Shown here: positions 1 to 5,862 of the stretch, one piece after another
Layout: every line of letters begins with the position of its first letter
Position numbering within the stretch: the stretch's first letter is position 1
Assembly (NCBI GenBank): GCA_018821745.1
Contig: JAHJLU010000109.1
Coordinates: 1 to 5,862, forward strand
Source: Myxococcota bacterium
GTDB lineage: Bacteria > Myxococcota_A > Polyangia > HGW-17
Reading direction: 5' to 3'
DNA: 5,862 nucleotides
Position numbers and translations under genes: made by a program
Notes under the pieces: model-generated
What the model saw: the letters and a program-made list of their open reading frames with translations, nothing else
What the model was told of the DNA's origin: nothing
The model's database searches: none

Positions 1-423
1 AAGGTCATCGCTGCCAAAATGGTCAAAATGCTCATTTCCCAGGGTTTGAGTGTGAAGGGTGCCCGCGTTGGAATCCTGGGGCTTACCTTCAAGGAGAATT
101 GTCCCGACCTGCGCAACTCGAAAGTTGTTGACGTAATAAAAGAGCTGCAAGAGTTCGGGGTTGAGGTCCTGGTGACCGATCCCGTGGCTGATCCCGCGGA
201 AGCCCTTGAGGAATATGGGTTATCTCTCATAAAACTTCATAAGATGAACAACCTCGATGGGCTGGTCCTGGCAGTGTCCCACGATAAATACCGGGAACTC
301 AATGGGGATTCCCTTAGGGCACTCTTTGCTTCTCACTCCGAAAAACCCGTCATCGTTGATGTCAAATCACTTCTGCCCCACGAAGAACTGACCAGCAAAG
401 GATTCCATATATGGCGCCTGTAA
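1..423 (+). CDS. tviB: UDP-N-acetylglucosamine 6-dehydrogenase (TviB/WbpA type), C-terminal fragment
   Basis: The reading frame is open from base 1 to the TAA at 421-423, giving the last 140 residues; the start, NAD-binding Rossmann domain and catalytic cysteine lie outside the window. The segment GLTFKENCPDLRNSKV (from about residue 26) is the signature of the C-terminal UDP-binding domain of UDP-glucose/GDP-mannose dehydrogenases, in the form seen in WbpA, TviB/VipA and relatives. It is followed by the usual alternating strand/helix domain (VEVLVTDPVAD, LDGLVLAVSHDKYREL) and a typical end (VIVDVKSLL then a short tail). These NAD-dependent enzymes oxidise C6 of a UDP-hexose in the cytoplasm to a uronic acid. 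The TviC/WbpP-like epimerase directly downstream makes UDP-GlcNAc to UDP-GlcNAcA the likeliest reaction, for capsule or O-antigen synthesis. Family assignment is strong; substrate is inferred from the neighbour. Confidence 0.9.
   Translation, partial: KVIAAKMVKMLISQGLSVKGARVGILGLTFKENCPDLRNSKVVDVIKELQEFGVEVLVTDPVADPAEALEEYGLSLIKLHKMNNLDGLVLAVSHDKYRELNGDSLRALFASHSEKPVIVDVKSLLPHEELTSKGFHIWRL
397..402 (+). promoter_or_regulatory. Ribosome binding site for the epimerase gene
   Basis: AAAGGA lies 8 nt before the ATG at 411, inside the 3' end of the dehydrogenase gene. It supports the overlapping start at 411 and suggests that the two genes are translated from one mRNA. Confidence 0.6.
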
Positions 424-1409
424 ATCCGCCCTCCAACTCCCCATCCACGGCCTTCTCTCCCGATACAAGATTTCTCGTTACCGGCGGCGCCGGCTTTATC
501 GGCTCCAATCTTGTGGACCACCTGATCGAGTCGGGATACGCCACAAGAGTCCTGGATAATTTCTCGACCGGGAAAGAGGAAAACCTTACTCACCATCACC
601 AGAATCCTCTCTTCGAGCTTGTGCGCGGAGATTTGCGTTCCCCCGATGACTGCGCCCGGGCATGTCAGGGAATTGATTACGTCCTCCACCAGGGAGCGCT
701 GGGCTCTGTGCCGCGTTCCGTCAGTGATCCCAGGACCACCAACGACGTAAATGTCGGCGGTACACTCAACATTTTCCTCGCTGCCCGTGATGCCAAAGTG
801 AGGCGGGTTGTCTACGCCTCGTCCTCCTCGGTTTATGGCGATGAACCCAACCTTCCCAAGGTGGAGCATCGTCTTGGCAAAGTGCTCTCACCCTATGCCC
901 TCACCAAACTCACCGATGAAATCTATGGGGAGCTCTTCTACTCCCTGTACGGGCTCCAGACTGTCGGACTTCGCTATTTCAACGTCTTCGGAAAGCGCCA
1001 GGATCCCCACTCTGTGTATGCTGCGGTGATCCCCATATTCGTAAAATCCCTCATGTCGGGAAATGCCCCCAGCATCTTCGGGGACGGAGGCCAGACCCGG
1101 GATTTCACTTATATTAACAATGTTATTGAGGCGAATCTTCTGTCAGCACTGGCACCTGAGACGGCCTGTGGCAGAGCATACAATATCTCCTTCGGAGAGA
1201 ACACCAGTCTCCTGGTTCTCTACGACAAGCTCTGCACTCTCCTCAACCGTCATGTGTCGCCGGTTTTTGCACCCGATCGACCCGGTGATATCAGGCACTC
1301 TCTGGCAGATATATCCCTGGCACGTGAGCACCTGGGGTACAACCCGAAATTCTCCATCGATGATGGTCTCGCCCGGACCATTGAGTGGTATGTAAAGCAC
1401 CTGGGTTGA
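411..1409 (+). CDS. tviC: UDP-N-acetylglucosamine / UDP-GlcNAcA C4-epimerase (TviC/WbpP type)
   Basis: A complete 332-residue short-chain dehydrogenase/reductase of the extended NDP-sugar epimerase class, close to the usual length (about 340). The NAD-binding glycine motif GGAGFIG is at residues 25-31. The active site shows the serine stretch ASSSSVYG (136-143) and YALTK (162-166), with Y162 and K166 as the catalytic pair. The segments HQGALGSVPRS (93-103), YGDEPNLPKVE (142-152), LRYFNVFGKRQDP (187-199) and GDIRHSLADIS (292-302) closely match, from memory, Pseudomonas WbpP and Salmonella Vi-antigen TviC, which epimerise C4 of UDP-GlcNAc or UDP-GlcNAcA. Together with the dehydrogenase just upstream (13-nt overlap), the expected product is UDP-GalNAcA for a surface polysaccharide. 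The first 18 residues are Pro/Ser-rich and resemble the variable N-terminus of this group. UDP-GlcNAc versus UDP-GlcNAcA preference cannot be read from sequence alone. Confidence 0.92.
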   Translation: MAPVNPPSNSPSTAFSPDTRFLVTGGAGFIGSNLVDHLIESGYATRVLDNFSTGKEENLTHHHQNPLFELVRGDLRSPDDCARACQGIDYVLHQGALGSVPRSVSDPRTTNDVNVGGTLNIFLAARDAKVRRVVYASSSSVYGDEPNLPKVEHRLGKVLSPYALTKLTDEIYGELFYSLYGLQTVGLRYFNVFGKRQDPHSVYAAVIPIFVKSLMSGNAPSIFGDGGQTRDFTYINNVIEANLLSALAPETACGRAYNISFGENTSLLVLYDKLCTLLNRHVSPVFAPDRPGDIRHSLADISLAREHLGYNPKFSIDDGLARTIEWYVKHLG

Positions 1410-1421
1410 GCCGACCCCTTC

Positions 1422-1426
1422 GAGGA
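1422..1426 (+). promoter_or_regulatory. Ribosome binding site that sets the dgt start
   Basis: GAGGA lies 6 nt before the ATG at 1433. It favours this start over the in-frame upstream start at 1385, which has no comparable motif and would overlap the epimerase gene by 25 nt. Confidence 0.6.
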
Positions 1427-1432
1427 ATTCAC

Positions 1433-2761
1433 ATGGAATGGAAATCACTTATGAACGCCCAGCGAGTGGGCGAACAGTCCCCGGAATACCAGGCGAGGAA
1501 CCCCTTTCAGAGGGACTTTGATCGCATTGTCTTCTCCCCCGCGTTCCGGCGACTTCAGAGCAAAACCCAGGTTTTTCCCCTCCCCGAGACGGATTTTATC
1601 CACACACGGCTCACCCACAGCCTTGAGAGCTCCTGCGTCGGTCGATCCCTTGGTCAGATGGCAGGAGAGCTGCTTTTTGCGAGGGGCAAATTACAGGGCA
1701 CCACCCCATGGGATCTTTCGTCGGTTGTGGCCGCAGCCAATCTGGCCCATGACATCGGGAATCCCCCATTCGGGCATGGAGGCGAGGAAGCAATCAGCGA
1801 TTTTTTCCGCTCTGACAGGGGGAGTAAACTCATTGGTTCATTCAGCCCTGCCCAGCAAAGGGATCTGGTTAATTTCGAAGGAAACGCCATGGGATTTCGG
1901 ATCCTGACACGCACCAACCCCCACAAATCACGGCGCCCGGGGGGACTGGGAATCACCAAGGCGACTGTTGGAGCGTTCACGAAGTACCCATGCGATTCCA
2001 TGGCAATGGATACGTCCAGCAGCTCTGCCAGCAGGAAGAAATATGGCGTTTTTCAGTCAGATTTTGGAACATTCTCCTCCATGGTGGGTGATCTGGGGAT
2101 GAACCCGTTTCCCGTTGAGCATGCATATTATCGCCACCCGCTGGCCTATCTTGTGGAAGCCTCCGACGACATCTGCTATCTGGCCATGGATCTGGAAGAC
2201 GGGTACAGGCTCGGCCTGCTTCCCTTCGAGGAAGTCGAGTCTCTCTATCTTGATGTTATTGGAGCCACACTGCAGCCGGACCGATACCAACAGATCACCG
2301 CCGCCGATGATCGCATCGCATATCTGAGGGCAGTGGCGATCAACACCCTGGTCACGCAGACGGCCAACCTCTTCTGCGACTCCATCGACACCATTTTCTG
2401 TGGAGAACTGAAGAAACCCCTCACCCTCTCCATTCCGGCAGGTCCGAACCTCGCCCGCATTCGAACAGTTTCGGTCGAGAAAATCTACTCCCACCGCAAG
2501 GTCCAGGAGATAGAGGCCGCCGGTTTTGAAATAATCTCCGGCCTCCTGGACTGTTTTATAGGAGCAATGGCCAACCCTTCCAGTAAACGTTCCCAGAAAG
2601 TCCTGAGCCTGGTCTCCTCCTCCTACCGTTTTGAGTCCGAGTCGAGCGATGATCAGTATGAGGCCTTCATGTACATGGTGCAGTTTGTCGCAGGAATGAC
2701 GGATCGCTTTGCCATTGAGACCTACCGAACCATCAAAGGCATCTCGCTGCCCACCTACTGA
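1433..2761 (+). CDS. dgt: Deoxyguanosinetriphosphate triphosphohydrolase (HD-domain dNTPase)
   Basis: A 442-residue protein of the Dgt family, which cleaves dGTP (and in some members other dNTPs) to the deoxynucleoside plus tripolyphosphate in the cytoplasm and thereby limits dNTP pools. The N-terminal block FSPAFRRLQSKTQVFPL (34-50) and TRLTHSLE (58-65) are family hallmarks. The expected HD metal ligands are all visible: H62, H106-D107 in AHDIGNPPFGHGGE (105-118), and the aspartate of VEASDDICY (D245/D246). Further matches to E. coli Dgt are IYSHRKVQEIEAAGFEIISGLL (350-371) and the C-terminal GMTDRFA (421-427). E. coli Dgt is 505 residues; this shorter length is within the family range. The start at 1433 was chosen for its GAGGA motif; the gene follows the epimerase by 23 nt and is probably cotranscribed. 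It ends on a 7-bp overlap with the convergent FecR-like gene. Family call is firm; nucleotide specificity and physiological role are not visible. Confidence 0.93.
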   Translation: MEWKSLMNAQRVGEQSPEYQARNPFQRDFDRIVFSPAFRRLQSKTQVFPLPETDFIHTRLTHSLESSCVGRSLGQMAGELLFARGKLQGTTPWDLSSVVAAANLAHDIGNPPFGHGGEEAISDFFRSDRGSKLIGSFSPAQQRDLVNFEGNAMGFRILTRTNPHKSRRPGGLGITKATVGAFTKYPCDSMAMDTSSSSASRKKYGVFQSDFGTFSSMVGDLGMNPFPVEHAYYRHPLAYLVEASDDICYLAMDLEDGYRLGLLPFEEVESLYLDVIGATLQPDRYQQITAADDRIAYLRAVAINTLVTQTANLFCDSIDTIFCGELKKPLTLSIPAGPNLARIRTVSVEKIYSHRKVQEIEAAGFEIISGLLDCFIGAMANPSSKRSQKVLSLVSSSYRFESESSDDQYEAFMYMVQFVAGMTDRFAIETYRTIKGISLPTY

Positions 2762-4503
2762 TTGTTTTTTTCCATGGCAGCAAGGATTTTCAGCCGGTGT
2801 TTCGCTTCCTGCGCCTGAATGGCCCGTGGCCAGCGTTTCAGAAAATTCTGGAGGGCCTGACGCTCAACGATGGTATATCCCAATGCCTTCAGCGCACGGA
2901 TTTTGCCCCAGGCAGCCTCCTGGGCCAGAATACCACCGCCACCATTCTTGAGATACCGGGTAAACAAACGGAGCGCCGGCAGGGGACTTCCCAGATGGTC
3001 AAGCTGGATCATCCCCAGGGAGACCCTGGATATATTTGCCTGGGCGCTGGAGGGGAAAGCCTTGATCAACTGCCCATAGGCAACGGCGGCCTCACGCCAT
3101 TTCCTGGCGGCCCTCAGTTCCCTCGCCTTTTTCATCAGGGTTCCGGCGGTAACCGCAGGAACCGCAGGAACCACCGGCACCAACGGGGTCGTGGGGAGGG
3201 CCTGCATTGATGCTTCTGGGGAGACAGGAGCAGGGTTCACAACTGTGTTCTTCGCGGGAAGCTTCCGGTTATTCAACCGTTTATTTGCCCGCGGGGGAAT
3301 GGATATGCCCTCGGACGCGACGGGGGCAGGAGGGACTGAATCCTTGAGCGCCGCTGTAAAAGGTTTCAGGTGCACCGTAATATACTGCTTCGTCCCTGCA
3401 GCCAGTTGAATATACTGCTCGCTCTGCTGAAAACCGGATTTCTGGAGAGAGAGGTTCCTGTATCCGGGCAGCAGCTTGGTCACCAGCGGCGTCACACCAA
3501 AAAATCGCCCGTCCACAAAAACCTTGGATCCCTGTGGCTCAGAATGCGCAGCCAACTGAGCACTCTCAGCATTCCCCATCATCTGGAGAACACCCATACC
3601 ATCCTCGGCCCAGCTTCTCTGCTTCGCAGTCATGGTATGAACGGGACCACGCCCCAAGATCAGACTCTCCGTCGAGGAGATATACACGGGGGGTTTTCCG
3701 GGTTGCTCTACGCGAACTCTCCCGTGGAGCACAGCCACCGTGACCTCACTGCCTTTAACCTCAACCGAAAAAAGAGTACCGGTCACCACCACCTTCCCTG
3801 CGGGGGTCAAGATGGAAAAAACGGGATCAGCGTTGGTCCGCATGACAGAGGCGAGTATACGCCCCTTCTCCAGACTGAACTCGACCGATGAACCGCTAAT
3901 CCGGGCGACAGCACCCTGCGCCCCGGAGTCCATCAACATGAAAGTCCGGGCCGGCAGAAACAGCACACTCCGACCATTCCCCGTGATGAGGCTCTCTCCG
4001 GGGGAAAGCGATGCCCCCACTCCACGGGAGAGCGCGCCATCATTGCGCCCGGAACACATAACAACCCGAACTGATGCAAGAATTTTGGATGGGGTGCGAT
4101 CATGTGATTTGGAACGATTGAGATAGGCGGCCACTCCGAACACCCCCCCTACAATGACGAGGACCAGGCCGGCTACAAGCGCAACCAGTGCCGATATTTT
4201 CCAGCGATGGTGAATCGGAGCGTTACTTAATGTAGATGGAACCTCAGCCTCCATTGTCGGGCTCTCGAGCGATTCGATGGCGGCATGGATCAGGGAGCGT
4301 CGGGCAATATCGTCCAGTGGAGCCAGGGGAGAGGCCTCTCTCGAGAAAAGAGAGAGGAGGCGAGACTCAATACCACACTGCTCGCATTGTGCAGCGTGGG
4401 CTACCAGAAAGTCCCGTTCACCGGGGGAAAGCTGCTCTGGAGCCATGACACAAAGCGTCTCGAATCGGGTGCATGAATCACTGGGGTAACTGAGTCCGTT
4501 CAT
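2755..4503 (-). CDS. Transmembrane anti-sigma-like regulator with FecR, PEGA and TPR-like domains
   Basis: A complete 582-residue single-pass membrane protein. The cytoplasmic N-terminus (1-100) carries C18 and then H36-AAQ-C40-EQ-C43, the HxxxCxxC arrangement of zinc-binding anti-sigma (ZAS/zf-HC2) domains. A hydrophobic helix spans about 103-127. A FecR domain follows (about 162-285), with GTLFSVEV (242-249) and VAVLHGRVRV (256-265) as its most recognisable parts. A PEGA domain covers about 318-380 (SEPQGSKVFVDGRFFG, TPLVTKLLPG, LQKSGF). A Pro/Ala/Lys-rich linker (about 388-452) leads to a helical TPR-like region (453-577) with the pattern W/EAA..Y..LI..FP, LG..LPAL..F..YL and FL..WP. The start ATG overlaps the sigma gene stop (ATGA) and has GAGGAG 8 nt upstream. 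By family knowledge and position it should bind and restrain the neighbouring sigma factor and sense a periplasmic signal. C150 is the only cysteine after the membrane helix. Regulation of this sigma factor is inferred, not shown. Confidence 0.85.
   Translation of the reverse strand: MNGLSYPSDSCTRFETLCVMAPEQLSPGERDFLVAHAAQCEQCGIESRLLSLFSREASPLAPLDDIARRSLIHAAIESLESPTMEAEVPSTLSNAPIHHRWKISALVALVAGLVLVIVGGVFGVAAYLNRSKSHDRTPSKILASVRVVMCSGRNDGALSRGVGASLSPGESLITGNGRSVLFLPARTFMLMDSGAQGAVARISGSSVEFSLEKGRILASVMRTNADPVFSILTPAGKVVVTGTLFSVEVKGSEVTVAVLHGRVRVEQPGKPPVYISSTESLILGRGPVHTMTAKQRSWAEDGMGVLQMMGNAESAQLAAHSEPQGSKVFVDGRFFGVTPLVTKLLPGYRNLSLQKSGFQQSEQYIQLAAGTKQYITVHLKPFTAALKDSVPPAPVASEGISIPPRANKRLNNRKLPAKNTVVNPAPVSPEASMQALPTTPLVPVVPAVPAVTAGTLMKKARELRAARKWREAAVAYGQLIKAFPSSAQANISRVSLGMIQLDHLGSPLPALRLFTRYLKNGGGGILAQEAAWGKIRALKALGYTIVERQALQNFLKRWPRAIQAQEAKHRLKILAAMEKNNQ
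3151..3177 (-). repeat. Three 9-bp tandem units encoding the VPAVPAV linker
   Basis: AACCGCAGG (given on the + strand) occurs twice in direct tandem (3151-3159 and 3160-3168), followed by a third copy with two changes (3169-3177). It encodes Val-Pro-Ala type triplets at the end of the proline-rich linker, before the TPR-like region of the FecR protein. It is in frame, so copy-number change would only lengthen or shorten the linker. Confidence 0.6.
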
Positions 4504-5093
4504 AATGACGACTCCTCAATCCAATCCCGCATCGCAGGATCGGTTCTCATTAATTTCATGAGTTTGGCTTTTCCAACCCGGAGCCTGTCCCGCACTGTAT
4601 TGACAGGAGACTCTGTAAGCTCAGCTATCTCTTCGATGGAATGCCTGTAAACAAATCGGAGCACCAGAACCATTCGTCGCTCCGGTTTGAGCTGCCACAT
4701 TAATCGGTTGATGACGCACTGCATCTGGCGGGCGTCGGTGAAGTTTTCCCCTGTCTCAAAGGAAGAACCCTCGCGCTCCAGGCCCAGTTGAACCACCGTC
4801 TCACGGCTTCTTCGCTGCCGCAGATATCGCAGGGAGGTGCGCACGGTGATACGCTCGGCCCAGGTCTCCAGAGTACTGCGCCCGCCGTAGGTGTGCAAAG
4901 ACTTGAGGACCTCACACAAGGAGAGTTGAACCAGATCATCAAAATCCCTGTCCATCCCCGCCAGATACCAACAGCTTGTACGGATCTTCTCAAAGAGGCG
5001 CTCGGACAGCTGAATTCTTGCGCTCCGATCCCCGCCTGCAGCGCGCGCTGCAAGCTCAATATCGCTGTCGTAGTTCCGGGCTGTTTGTTCCAT
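4500..5093 (-). CDS. ECF-family RNA polymerase sigma factor
   Basis: A sigma-70 family protein of 197 residues from the ATG at 5093, the usual size for the extracytoplasmic-function group, with regions 2 and 4 only. Numbering from the longer GTG form (209 residues, start 5129), region 2 covers about 44-107, including DFDDLVQLSLCEVLKSLHTY and STLETWAERITVRTSLRYLRQRR (core binding and -10 recognition). Region 4 covers about 147-195: KPERRMVLVLRFVYRHSIEEIAE and a helix-turn-helix ending TVRDRLRVGKAKL, for -35 recognition. I prefer the ATG at 5093 because GAAGG lies 10 nt and AGG 4 nt upstream, while the GTG at 5129 has AGGTGA directly against it with no spacer. The stop overlaps the start of the FecR/PEGA/TPR gene by 4 nt, a strong hint of translational coupling and of a sigma/anti-sigma pair. 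Target promoters cannot be inferred here. Confidence 0.9.
   Translation of the reverse strand: MEQTARNYDSDIELAARAAGGDRSARIQLSERLFEKIRTSCWYLAGMDRDFDDLVQLSLCEVLKSLHTYGGRSTLETWAERITVRTSLRYLRQRRSRETVVQLGLEREGSSFETGENFTDARQMQCVINRLMWQLKPERRMVLVLRFVYRHSIEEIAELTESPVNTVRDRLRVGKAKLMKLMRTDPAMRDWIEESSL
4511..4516 (-). promoter_or_regulatory. Ribosome binding site for the FecR-like gene
   Basis: Read on the minus strand, GAGGAG lies 8 nt before the ATG at 4503, inside the last codons of the sigma factor gene. It supports that start, which keeps C18 and the whole zinc motif, over the internal ATG at codon 20. Confidence 0.65.
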
Positions 5094-5180
5094 AAAACCT
5101 GCGCCTTCAGCAAAAAAGTCGATACTCACTCACCTGGTGGGGGTGAGGAGTGAAAACGGACGGCAATTTTTGCGGAAAGA
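5094..5180 (-). other. Gap between the barrel gene and sigma gene with an imperfect hairpin
   Basis: This 87-bp stretch (51 bp if the sigma gene starts at the GTG, 5129) contains an imperfect inverted repeat at 5124-5151: on the minus strand ACTCCTCACC, a 7-nt loop CCCACCA, then GGTGAGTGAGT, forming ten pairs with one bulged base. The right arm covers AGGTGA and the GTG at 5129. A run of six T follows six bases after the stem, too distant for a standard intrinsic terminator. I see no convincing -35/-10 or ECF-type promoter. Confidence 0.35.
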
Positions 5181-5862
5181 TTAGAAAAGTTTAATCTCGA
5201 GGCCAATCTGAAAACGGGGCTGCACCATCCAGGGATCGATAATCGTCTCTGATGCATATTCTCCCATGGTGTCATGGCCTTCGACGACGTAATACCGATT
5301 GTTAATGAAAAATTCAAGCCCCACTCCTGCGTAGACACTGACTCGGGAAGCCACGTGCCAGGAGAGGGTGGCCATGGGTAGTACCGAGAAGGTCTGGTGT
5401 GCTTTCGGCGGAATGGCGGAGATGAATATGGAGTTGATCCTGGTGCTTACCGAGACGAAATCCAGGACTGCCATGAATGCGAGGGAGAAGGAAAAAGAGC
5501 CCCAACGCTTGTTCCACGCGACTCCCAAATGCCCCGGATGCCTGGAGAGAGTAATATCCGCCCTATTCCCCTCGACCTCCACGGGCGACATCCACGAGTA
5601 ACCTGCGAACATAGAGAGCGTATCGTATACAAGAAATGAGAGCTCCACCGTTGCCCCGGGGTTTGCAGGGGCTTTCCCGGAATAGGAGAAAAAAAGTCCA
5701 CCGGTACGGAGGGTCATTCCCAGGATCGATTGGCGCGGTTTGGAGAATGTCAGTGGCGGTGGGTCACTCTCCCCGGAGGTTTTTTTCTGTGTATTCGTTT
5801 TCTTTAACGGAATTTGGAACATCAGCGCTTTGATGGAAAAGCGCAAGATAAGCGCCAATGCC
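5181..5862 (-). CDS. Probable outer-membrane beta-barrel protein, 3' part
   Basis: The frame is open from the right window edge to the TAA at 5181-5183, giving at least 226 residues. The first start-like codon in the window is a TTG at 5858 with no clear signal peptide after it, so the true start is probably outside. Numbering from that TTG, residues about 45-225 show repeated short amphipathic strands rich in alternating aromatic and small residues (GLFFSYS, VELSFLVYDTLSMFAGYSW, WGSFSFSLAFMAVLDFVSVS, SVYAGVGLEFFIN, PRFQIGLEIKLF). The chain ends in Phe, as is typical of BAM-inserted barrels. About eight strands are plausible. Residues 1-44 do not look like barrel and include a basic/Pro-rich stretch (LKKTNTQKKTSGESDPPP) that could be a linker to an upstream domain. 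It lies 87 bp upstream of the sigma gene in the same direction and may be the signal-receiving or effector partner. I do not recognise a specific family. Confidence 0.6.
   Translation of the reverse strand, partial: ALALILRFSIKALMFQIPLKKTNTQKKTSGESDPPPLTFSKPRQSILGMTLRTGGLFFSYSGKAPANPGATVELSFLVYDTLSMFAGYSWMSPVEVEGNRADITLSRHPGHLGVAWNKRWGSFSFSLAFMAVLDFVSVSTRINSIFISAIPPKAHQTFSVLPMATLSWHVASRVSVYAGVGLEFFINNRYYVVEGHDTMGEYASETIIDPWMVQPRFQIGLEIKLF

Noticed and set aside
333..869. 178-residue open frame on the minus strand
   Set aside because: It lies antisense across the dehydrogenase end and the epimerase, both of which have clear conserved motifs; its translation shows no recognisable domain.
1385..1432. 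Upstream extension of dgt by 16 codons
   Set aside because: It would overlap the epimerase gene and lacks a ribosome binding site, while the ATG at 1433 has GAGGA at good spacing and matches the expected N-terminus.
2764..2770. T7 run after dgt as an intrinsic terminator
   Set aside because: No stable GC-rich stem lies directly upstream, and the run is explained by Lys/Asn codons at the end of the FecR-like gene.
2797..3210. 137-residue open frame on the plus strand
   Set aside because: It is antisense to the TPR-like region and linker of the FecR protein; the Gly/Arg-rich composition is that of a shadow frame.
3370..3891. 173-residue open frame on the plus strand
   Set aside because: It is antisense to the FecR and PEGA portion of the well-supported minus-strand gene and has no recognisable motif.
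4335..4357. Perfect 8-bp inverted repeat CCTCTCTC / GAGAGAGG with a 7-nt loop
   Set aside because: It sits inside the FecR-like coding region where Ser/Arg/Leu codons give repeated CT/GA runs; no T run or regulatory context supports a function.

Overview
The window looks like a Gram-negative bacterium of mid-range GC, probably a member of the old Deltaproteobacteria (Myxococcota, Desulfobacterota or a related lineage). The evidence is an apparent outer-membrane beta-barrel protein and an ECF sigma factor paired with a FecR/PEGA/TPR membrane protein, an arrangement familiar from that group. The taxonomic placement is inference; no marker gene is present. All of the sequence is coding except for two short gaps, and both window edges cut through genes.

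Left half (1-2761, + strand): a compact run of three genes. The first is the C-terminal part of a nucleotide-sugar dehydrogenase of the TviB/WbpA type. It overlaps by 13 nt a complete NAD-dependent sugar-nucleotide epimerase of the TviC/WbpP type. In characterised relatives these two enzymes convert UDP-GlcNAc to UDP-GalNAcA, a precursor for capsule or O-antigen. Twenty-three nt downstream is a complete HD-domain dGTP triphosphohydrolase (dgt), which has no obvious metabolic link to the sugar genes.

Right half (2755-5862, - strand): read right to left, a three-gene set. It comprises the 3' part of a probable outer-membrane beta-barrel protein, an ECF-type sigma factor, and a 582-residue single-pass membrane protein. 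That last protein combines an anti-sigma zinc-binding motif, a transmembrane helix, a FecR domain, a PEGA domain and a C-terminal TPR-like region. The sigma factor and its likely regulator share an ATGA start/stop overlap. The set reads as an envelope-sensing transcription switch: barrel or periplasmic input, transmembrane anti-sigma protein, cytoplasmic sigma factor.

The two halves are convergent and overlap by 7 bp at 2755-2761, so the end of dgt is also the end of the FecR-like gene, and no clear terminator hairpin is visible there. No RNA genes, CRISPR array, insertion sequence or attachment site were found. The most interesting element is the sigma/FecR-PEGA-TPR/barrel cluster. Its parts belong to known families, but this fused architecture and its target genes are not something I can assign to a described system.
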